Of a stretch of 64,000 nt of DNA, positions 59,061 to 64,000 are shown piece after piece (within the stretch, counting starts at the first letter, position 1; every line of letters starts with the position of its first letter). The stretch lies in NCBI RefSeq assembly GCF_019799905.1, contig NZ_JABGCI010000004.1, forward strand, positions 124,001 through 188,000, in the 5' to 3' direction. The notes under the pieces are model-generated. The model ran no database searches. It had not been told where the DNA came from and worked only from the letters and a program-made list of their open reading frames with translations. A program made the translations under genes and the position numbers. The DNA comes from Trujillonella endophytica (GTDB taxonomy: Bacteria; Actinomycetota; Actinomycetes; Mycobacteriales; Geodermatophilaceae).

Positions 59061-60406
59061 GCCTGCTCCCCCGCGTCGTGGCCGGCGACGGCCTCGTGGT
59101 TGGTGACCGCGCCCTCGGTGGGCTGCTGGTCGGTGTCCAGCCCCGGCCCCGGGTCGACCTCCTCGCGGTCGCCGAGCCCGAACCAGCGCGACGCCGTCTC
59201 GACGTCCTTGTCGCCGCGGCCGGAGAGGTTCACCAGGAGCAGCGCGTCCGGGCCCACCTCCCGGCCCAGCCGCATGACGCCGGCCAGCGCGTGCGCGGAC
59301 TCGATCGCCGGGATGATGCCCTCGGTCCGGCAGAGCAGGGCGAAGGCCTCCATGGCCTCGGCGTCGGTGACCGGCCGGTACTCGGCGCGGCCGATGTCGT
59401 GCAGGTACGAGTGCTCCGGCCCGACGCCCGGGTAGTCCAGGCCTGCGCTGATGGAGTGCGACTCGATCGTCTGGCCGTTCTCGTCCTGCAGCAGGTAGGA
59501 GCGGGCGCCGTGCAGCACGCCGGGCGTCCCGCCGGTGATCGTGGCCGCGTGCCGGCCGGTGTCCACGCCGTCACCGGCCGCCTCGAGGCCGATCAGCCGG
59601 ACGTCCTCGTCGGGGACGAACGCGGTGAAGATGCCGATGGCGTTGGAGCCGCCGCCCACGCAGGCGAGCACGGCGTCGGGCAGCCGGCCCTCCCGCTCCA
59701 GCAGCTGGGCGCGGGCCTCGTCGCCGATGACCCGCTGGAAGTCGCGGACCATCGCCGGGAAGGGGTGCGGGCCGGCCACGGTGCCGAAGACGTAGTTGGT
59801 CGTCTCCACGTTGGTCACCCAGTCGCGGAACGCCTCGTTGATCGCGTCCTTGAGGGTGCGCGAGCCGGTGGTCACCGGGATGACCTCGGCGCCGAGCAGC
59901 CGCATGCGGGCGACGTTGAGCGCCTGCCGGCGGGTGTCCTCCTCGCCCATGTAGACGGTGCAGGACAGCCCCATCAGCGCCGCCGCCGTCGCCGTCGCCA
60001 CGCCGTGCTGGCCGGCGCCGGTCTCGGCGATCACCCGGGACTTGCCGATCCGCTTGGTGAGCAACGCCTGGCCCAGCACGTTGTTGATCTTGTGCGAGCC
60101 GGTGTGGTTGAGGTCCTCGCGCTTGAGCAGCACCCGCGCCCCGCCGCAGTGCTCGGCGAACCGCCGCACCTCGGTGATCGGGCTGGGGCGGCCGGTGTAG
60201 TCACGCTGCAGCGTCGCGAACTCCTCGACGAACGCCGGGTCCACCTTCATGGCCTCGTAGGCCTCGGTCAGCTCGTCGAGCGCGGCGATCAGCGCCTCGG
60301 GGACGAACCGGCCGCCGAAGACGCCGAAGTGACCCGTCGCGTCCGGCCAGGCCGGCGCCGCCGGCACGAGTCGCGGCCCGGTCGGGGAGACGGCGCTGGT
60401 GGTCAT
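59057..60406 (-). CDS. trpB: Tryptophan synthase beta chain
   Basis: PLP enzyme that joins indole and serine; 449 residues. PLP lysine Lys106 in [18 protein letters not shown]; phosphate-binding [29 protein letters not shown]. The C-terminal 40 residues are an acidic tail not needed for the fold. ATG at 60406, 116 bp after trpC, with two hairpins in the gap. It overlaps trpA by 4 nt. Confidence 0.97.
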   Translation of the reverse strand: MTTSAVSPTGPRLVPAAPAWPDATGHFGVFGGRFVPEALIAALDELTEAYEAMKVDPAFVEEFATLQRDYTGRPSPITEVRRFAEHCGGARVLLKREDLNHTGSHKINNVLGQALLTKRIGKSRVIAETGAGQHGVATATAAALMGLSCTVYMGEEDTRRQALNVARMRLLGAEVIPVTTGSRTLKDAINEAFRDWVTNVETTNYVFGTVAGPHPFPAMVRDFQRVIGDEARAQLLEREGRLPDAVLACVGGGSNAIGIFTAFVPDEDVRLIGLEAAGDGVDTGRHAATITGGTPGVLHGARSYLLQDENGQTIESHSISAGLDYPGVGPEHSYLHDIGRAEYRPVTDAEAMEAFALLCRTEGIIPAIESAHALAGVMRLGREVGPDALLLVNLSGRGDKDVETASRWFGLGDREEVDPGPGLDTDQQPTEGAVTNHEAVAGHDAGEQA

Positions 60407-60479
60407 GCGACCAGTGTCCCGCGCTCCTCACCAGGAGGACGGGGTGGGTCGGCGACTCGCCGGCGGCCCCGTCCGGAGG

Positions 60480-60521
60480 CTCGTCCCGAGCGTGCGAGGG
60501 ACGAGGAGGACGGCGTCCTCC
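60480..60521 (-). other. Two overlapping hairpins between trpC and trpB
   Basis: Immediately past the trpC stop, a 7-bp stem (60505-60511 with 60515-60521) is followed by an 8-bp stem (60480-60487 with 60498-60505, 10-base loop). They share base 60505, so both cannot form completely. They may cause partial termination or processing inside the trp operon. Confidence 0.55.
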
Positions 60522-60522
60522 G

Positions 60523-61332
60523 TCAGCGGCTGGGGCGGGGGGTGGCCGGGTGCGACCCGGCGGTGACCAGGTCGGCGACCGCCTGGCGGGCGTCGCCCGC
60601 CGTCACGAGGCCCTCCCCGACGAGGACGGCGTCGGCTCCGGCCCCGGCGTAGGAGATGAGGTCGTGCGGGCCGCGGACGCCGGACTCGGCGACCTTCACC
60701 ACGGTGGAGGGCAGGCCCGGCGCGATCCGCTCGAAGGTGGAGCGGTCGACCTCGAGGGTCGTGAGGTCCCGGGCGTTGACGCCGATGACCGAGGCGCCCG
60801 CGTCCAGCGCCCGGTCGGCCTCGGCCTCGGTGTGCACCTCGACGAGAGCGGTCATGCCGAGGGACTCGACCCGCTCCAGCAGCCCCGTCAGCGCGTTCTG
60901 CTCCAGCGCCGCGACGATCAGCAGGACGACGTCGGCGCCGTACGCGCGGGCCTCGTGCACCTGGTAGCTGCTGACGACGAAGTCCTTGCACAGCACCGGG
61001 ACGTCGACCGCGGCACGCACGGCGGCGAGGTCGGCGTGGCTGCCACCGAAGCGACGTCGCTCGGTCAGCACGCTGACCACCCGGGCACCGCCGGCGGCGT
61101 ACTGGCCGGCCAGCACCGCGGGGTCGGGGATGTCGGCCAGCGCGCCCTTGGAGGGGCTCTGGCGCTTGACCTCCGCGATGACCCCGACGCCGGGGGCGCG
61201 CAGCGCGGCCTGGGCGTCGAGCGCCGGGCGGGCGTCGCGCGCGGCGGCCATGACCTCCGCGAGAGGGGTCGCCGCCTCGCGTGCGGCGAGTTCCTCCCGC
61301 ACGCCGGCGACGATCTCGTCGAGGACGTTCAC
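60523..61332 (-). CDS. trpC: Indole-3-glycerol phosphate synthase
   Basis: Ring-closing step of tryptophan synthesis; 269 residues, TIM barrel. [16 protein letters not shown] holds the catalytic lysine and SPSKG motif; [50 protein letters not shown] at 61332. It lies between the membrane protein gene and trpB. trpD and trpF are not in this window. Confidence 0.97.
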   Translation of the reverse strand: MNVLDEIVAGVREELAAREAATPLAEVMAAARDARPALDAQAALRAPGVGVIAEVKRQSPSKGALADIPDPAVLAGQYAAGGARVVSVLTERRRFGGSHADLAAVRAAVDVPVLCKDFVVSSYQVHEARAYGADVVLLIVAALEQNALTGLLERVESLGMTALVEVHTEAEADRALDAGASVIGVNARDLTTLEVDRSTFERIAPGLPSTVVKVAESGVRGPHDLISYAGAGADAVLVGEGLVTAGDARQAVADLVTAGSHPATPRPSR

Positions 61333-61445
61333 GACCCCTCCTCCGTGCTCATCGTCGAACCGACAGACGCTGCCGGGCGACGGAGATCACGGGTGTACGC
61401 CCTGGTGCGGGGTACCGGTGGACCTCTCCCGGTCGTGTGCCCACT

Positions 61446-62168
61446 CTAGAGGCGGCCTCCGTCGCCTCCGGCCGGGGGTGGCGCCCGGTGCTCGTCGGGA
61501 GCGGGCGACTCCGCGCCGCCGACCGTCGGGTCCTCCCCCCGGTCGAGCGCCCGCCAGGCGTCGAGCGCGCGGTCCTCCCGGGTGCGTGCCGCCGCCGCCG
61601 CGGGGGCCCGACCATGCACCGCGACCCGCTCGTACCGGCGGCCCATGCCGCTCCAGGCGGGGCCCCGCAGGACGGCGAGGGCGCCGCCGACGATGCCGAG
61701 CACGCCGGCCAGCACCGTCAGCAGGGGCCAGGCCGTCGACCGGCTCACCTCGAGCGCGGTCGCCGCCGCCGCGGTGCCGTCGGAGAGGTCCGCCAGCCCG
61801 GGGTCGCTGACGAGCGCCCGCAGCCCCGACCACAGCAGCGTCCCGGCGCCGATGCAGGCCAGCAGCCCCACCACCTGCCGGCCCCGGCCGCGGACGGCCA
61901 CCACCGCCACCGCCGCGGCCAGCAGGAGCAACCCGCACGCCGGCACCAGCGCGGCGAGCTCGCTGCCGCTGAGCTCCTCCGTCACCGGAGGCAGGGGCGC
62001 CTCCCGGCCGACCGTGGCCGTGGCCCAGGTCTGCCCGCCCGCGGAGAGGGCGAGCCCGCCGGCGACCGCCAGGCCGGCGATCGCGGCGGTCGTCTCCCGC
62101 CGCTGTCCGCTCCGTGCCGACCGTTCGCTCCCGTCGGGCGGAGCCGGCCCGATCGCAGGGCCGCTCAC
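61446..62168 (-). CDS. Trp-operon-associated membrane protein (TIGR02234-like)
   Basis: 240-residue protein with four predicted helices (about 27-45, 70-92, 98-116 and 147-166) and a long Arg/Ala-rich cytoplasmic tail with YERVAVHGR. The GLALSAGGQTWATATV segment after TM1 and its place between trpE and trpC match the actinobacterial family TIGR02234, whose job is unknown. GTG or ATG start near 62168. A dispersed intergenic element lies just upstream, between it and trpE. Confidence 0.82.
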   Translation of the reverse strand: MSGPAIGPAPPDGSERSARSGQRRETTAAIAGLAVAGGLALSAGGQTWATATVGREAPLPPVTEELSGSELAALVPACGLLLLAAAVAVVAVRGRGRQVVGLLACIGAGTLLWSGLRALVSDPGLADLSDGTAAAATALEVSRSTAWPLLTVLAGVLGIVGGALAVLRGPAWSGMGRRYERVAVHGRAPAAAAARTREDRALDAWRALDRGEDPTVGGAESPAPDEHRAPPPAGGDGGRL

Positions 62169-62194
62169 GACACCGACCGTCCGCTCCCGCGCGC

Positions 62195-62235
62195 CGCTCC
62201 GCTCCTCGCTCGCTCGCGCTCGCTGCGATGCTCAC
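62195..62235 (-). repeat. Dispersed intergenic element, copy 2
   Basis: 41-bp copy between trpE and the Trp membrane protein gene, matching 2981-3020 and 63783-63819. On the minus strand it reads GCATCGCAGCGAGCGCGAGC and then GAGCGAGGAGCGGAGCG. Confidence 0.7.
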
Positions 62236-62247
62236 GCCGCTGTCCGC

Positions 62248-63753
62248 TCACGAGAGCTCGCGCATCCCCTCGGCCGCGGCGATCGCCGAGAGCACCGCCC
62301 GGGCCTTGTGCCGCGTCTCGGCCTCCTCGGTGGCCGGGTCGCTGTCGGCGACCACCCCGGCGCCGGCCTGCACGTAGGCCCGGCCCTGGTGCAGCACCGC
62401 CGTCCGGATGGCGATCGCCATGTCCAGGTCGCCGCTGGCGTCGACGTAGCCGACGGTGCCCGCGTACAGCGCCCGCCGGGTCGGCTCCAGCGACTCGATG
62501 ATCTCCATGGCCCGCGGCTTGGGCGCCCCGGAGACGGTGCCCGCCGGGAACGTCGCGTCGAAGACGTCGAGGGCGTCCCACTCCGGCGCGAGCTCGCCGG
62601 CGACGGTCGAGACCAGGTGCATGACGTGGCTGTAGTGCTCGATGCGCATGAAGTCGGGCACCTCCACGGTGCCCGGCACGCAGACCCGGCCGAGGTCGTT
62701 GCGGGCCAGGTCGACCAGCATCACGTGCTCGGCGCGCTCCTTGGGATCGGCCAGCAGGTCCTCGCCCAGGCGCGCGTCCTCCTCCGGCGTCGCGCCGCGG
62801 GGCCGGGTGCCGGCCGGCGGGTGCACCACCGCGGAGCGGCCCGTGACGGTGACCAGCGCCTCCGGGGAGGACCCCACGACGTCGAAGGGCGTCTCCCGGC
62901 CCTCGAAGCGCAGCAGGTACATGTACGGCGACGGGTTGGTCGCCCGCAGCACCCGGTAGAGGTCGAGGGCGTCGACCTCGGTGGCCACCTCGAACCGCTG
63001 CGCCAGCACCACCTGGAAGGCGTCGCCGGCGCGGATGTGCTCCCGCACCCGCTCCACGCCGTCGACGAAGACGCCGGGCGCCATGTTGCTGGTGACCGGC
63101 GGCGGGTCCGCGGGCGTGAACGCCGCCAGCCCCGCGGGGGCCGACTTCGCCAGCGCCGCGGCCATGCCGTCGATCCGCGCGACCGCGTCGTCCCAGGCCG
63201 CGCCGGGATCGGCCGACCGGAACGCGTTCGCGATCAGCAGGACGCTGCCCTCGCTGTGGTCGACGACGGCCAGGTCGGTGACGAGGAGCATCGCGAGCTC
63301 GGGCATGCCGAGGTCGTCGGTGGCCAGCTCCGGCAGCCGCTCCAGCCGGCGGACGACGTCGTAGCCGAGGTAGCCGACCAGCCCGCCGGTGAGCGGGGGC
63401 AGGCCGGGGGTCCGCGGGGTGCGCAGCCGGCGGGCCAGCGTGCGGACGGCGGCCAGCGGGTCGGCCGGCAGGTCGTCGGTCAGCCCGGGCAGGGGGTCGC
63501 CCAGCCACTCGCTGGCGCCGTCCCGCTCGGTGAGCACCCCGGCGCTGCGGACGCCGACGAAGCTGTAGCGCGCCCACTGCCGGCCCTGCTCGGCCGACTC
63601 GAGCAGCACCGTGCCCGGGCGGTTGCCCGCCAGCGTGCGGTAGACCCCGACGGCGGTCAGCCCGTCGGCCAGGAGCCGGCGGACGACGGGCACCACCGGC
63701 CGGTCGAGGTCCGCGAACTCCTCGCGGCCCGGGTACGTCTCCCCCAGTCTCAT
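62248..63753 (-). CDS. trpE: Anthranilate synthase component I
   Basis: Converts chorismate to anthranilate, 501 residues. The tryptophan feedback site LLES is at about 51-54 (TVLLESAEQGRQW). The chorismate-binding domain shows NPSPYMYLLRFEGRE, GSSPEALVTVTGR, the catalytic segment HPPAGTRPRGATPEEDARL, and the C-terminal GTVSGAPKPRAMEII and GAGVVADSDP. ATG at 63753, 79 nt after hisI. It depends on a TrpG/PabA glutaminase encoded elsewhere. Confidence 0.97.
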   Translation of the reverse strand: MRLGETYPGREEFADLDRPVVPVVRRLLADGLTAVGVYRTLAGNRPGTVLLESAEQGRQWARYSFVGVRSAGVLTERDGASEWLGDPLPGLTDDLPADPLAAVRTLARRLRTPRTPGLPPLTGGLVGYLGYDVVRRLERLPELATDDLGMPELAMLLVTDLAVVDHSEGSVLLIANAFRSADPGAAWDDAVARIDGMAAALAKSAPAGLAAFTPADPPPVTSNMAPGVFVDGVERVREHIRAGDAFQVVLAQRFEVATEVDALDLYRVLRATNPSPYMYLLRFEGRETPFDVVGSSPEALVTVTGRSAVVHPPAGTRPRGATPEEDARLGEDLLADPKERAEHVMLVDLARNDLGRVCVPGTVEVPDFMRIEHYSHVMHLVSTVAGELAPEWDALDVFDATFPAGTVSGAPKPRAMEIIESLEPTRRALYAGTVGYVDASGDLDMAIAIRTAVLHQGRAYVQAGAGVVADSDPATEEAETRHKARAVLSAIAAAEGMRELS

Positions 63754-63782
63754 GCCACGTCCCCCTGTCGCGACTCCGCGAC

Positions 63783-63819
63783 CGCTCCGCTCCTCGCTCG
63801 CAGGGCTCGCTGCGATGCC
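63783..63819 (-). repeat. Dispersed intergenic element, copy 3
   Basis: 37-bp copy between hisI and trpE. On the minus strand it starts GCATCGCAGCGAGC and ends GCGAGCGAGGAGCGGAGCG, with a different middle from copies 1 and 2. Confidence 0.7.
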
Positions 63820-63832
63820 CGCGGCCGCGTCG

Positions 63833-64000
63833 TCACGACGGGCTCCCCACCGCGGCCGGCAGCGCCCGGTGGAAGCAGCTGCGCTCGCCGGTGTGGCAGG
63901 CGGGGCCCTCCTGGTCGACGAGGACCAGCAGGGCGTCGCCGTCGCAGTCCAACCGCACGTCGCGGACCCACTGGCGGTGGCCCGACGTCTCGCCCTTGAC
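63833..64000 (-). CDS. hisI: Phosphoribosyl-AMP cyclohydrolase, C-terminal fragment
   Basis: Only the last 55 codons are in the window; the N-terminus lies past the right edge. The fragment reads [40 protein letters not shown] and a short variable end. The SGxxQxV, DCDGDA and GPACHTG motifs and the cysteines that bind zinc are characteristic of HisI, the third step of histidine synthesis. It ends at TGA 63833-63835, 79 nt before trpE, as in other actinobacteria where his and trp genes meet. Confidence 0.93.
   Translation of the reverse strand, partial: VKGETSGHRQWVRDVRLDCDGDALLVLVDQEGPACHTGERSCFHRALPAAVGSPS

Noticed and set aside
62169..62235. A short N-terminal extension peptide encoded by dispersed element copy 2
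   Set aside because: An open frame through the element exists, but the same element has different frames at its other copies and there is no ribosome-binding site.
63754..63832. A trp leader peptide or attenuator before trpE
   Set aside because: I found no short ORF with tandem Trp codons; the gap holds the dispersed element and trpE follows hisI directly.

Overview
The window is one stretch of chromosome from a very GC-rich actinobacterium. Third codon positions are almost all G or C, GTG starts are common, and many operon genes overlap by 4 nt (ATGA/GTGA). Gene order matches two conserved actinobacterial blocks. As I recall the M. tuberculosis map, one corresponds to the aspS-hisS-relA-apt-secDF-ruvCAB-pdxST-pimA-pgsA-thrS region and the other to the hisI-trp-lgt-tesB-pyk-pdtaR-polA-rpsA-coaE region. 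An SsgA-family gene, the accessory gene content and the base composition fit a member of Geodermatophilaceae or a near relative; this placement is inference. Most genes lie on the minus strand.

Block 1 (about 1-24.7 kb): aspS; hisS with a metallo-hydrolase and an aldo/keto reductase; a divergent pair of cyclophilin-type prolyl isomerases; then a long minus-strand run of relA, apt, secF-secD-yajC, ruvB-ruvA-ruvC, a YebC/PmpR regulator, pdxT-pdxS (PLP synthase), a LemA-like membrane protein, and the phosphatidylinositol mannoside genes (pimA, acyltransferase, PI synthase, HIT protein) ending at thrS. It supports translation, the stringent response, protein export, recombination, vitamin B6 and envelope lipid synthesis.

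Middle (24.7-33 kb): a more variable section. It holds a CapA-like lipoprotein, a MOSC protein, an HNH nuclease, a frameshifted gene, two RibD-C/DHFR-like paralogues each with its own strong hairpin terminator, tRNA-Val(CAC), a PGPGW membrane protein, an ECF sigma/anti-sigma pair, an SsgA-like gene, a tRNA-Gly/Cys/Val cluster, coaE, and an 88-codon small ORF with its own transcription signals.

Block 2 (33-64 kb): rpsA, a methyltransferase, polA, a hotdog thioesterase, a branched-chain amino-acid ABC transporter (livHMGF with a convergent livJ), the ANTAR regulator pdtaR, an unusual class-I-shaped tRNA-Leu(CAA), a PLP decarboxylase with a long charged tail, tesB-pyk, gltBD (glutamate synthase), and hisI-trpE-membrane protein-trpC-trpB-trpA-lgt. 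Nitrogen assimilation (GltBD), tryptophan synthesis and branched-chain amino-acid uptake are therefore grouped here.

I found no prophage, insertion sequence, CRISPR array, toxin-antitoxin or defence system, and no biosynthetic cluster. The most interesting features are non-coding or structural: a three-copy intergenic element, several tandem repeats, hairpins in the tRNA spacers, the atypical tRNA-Leu, a secreted domain fused to a permease, a gene broken by one base, and a small ORF with its own signals.
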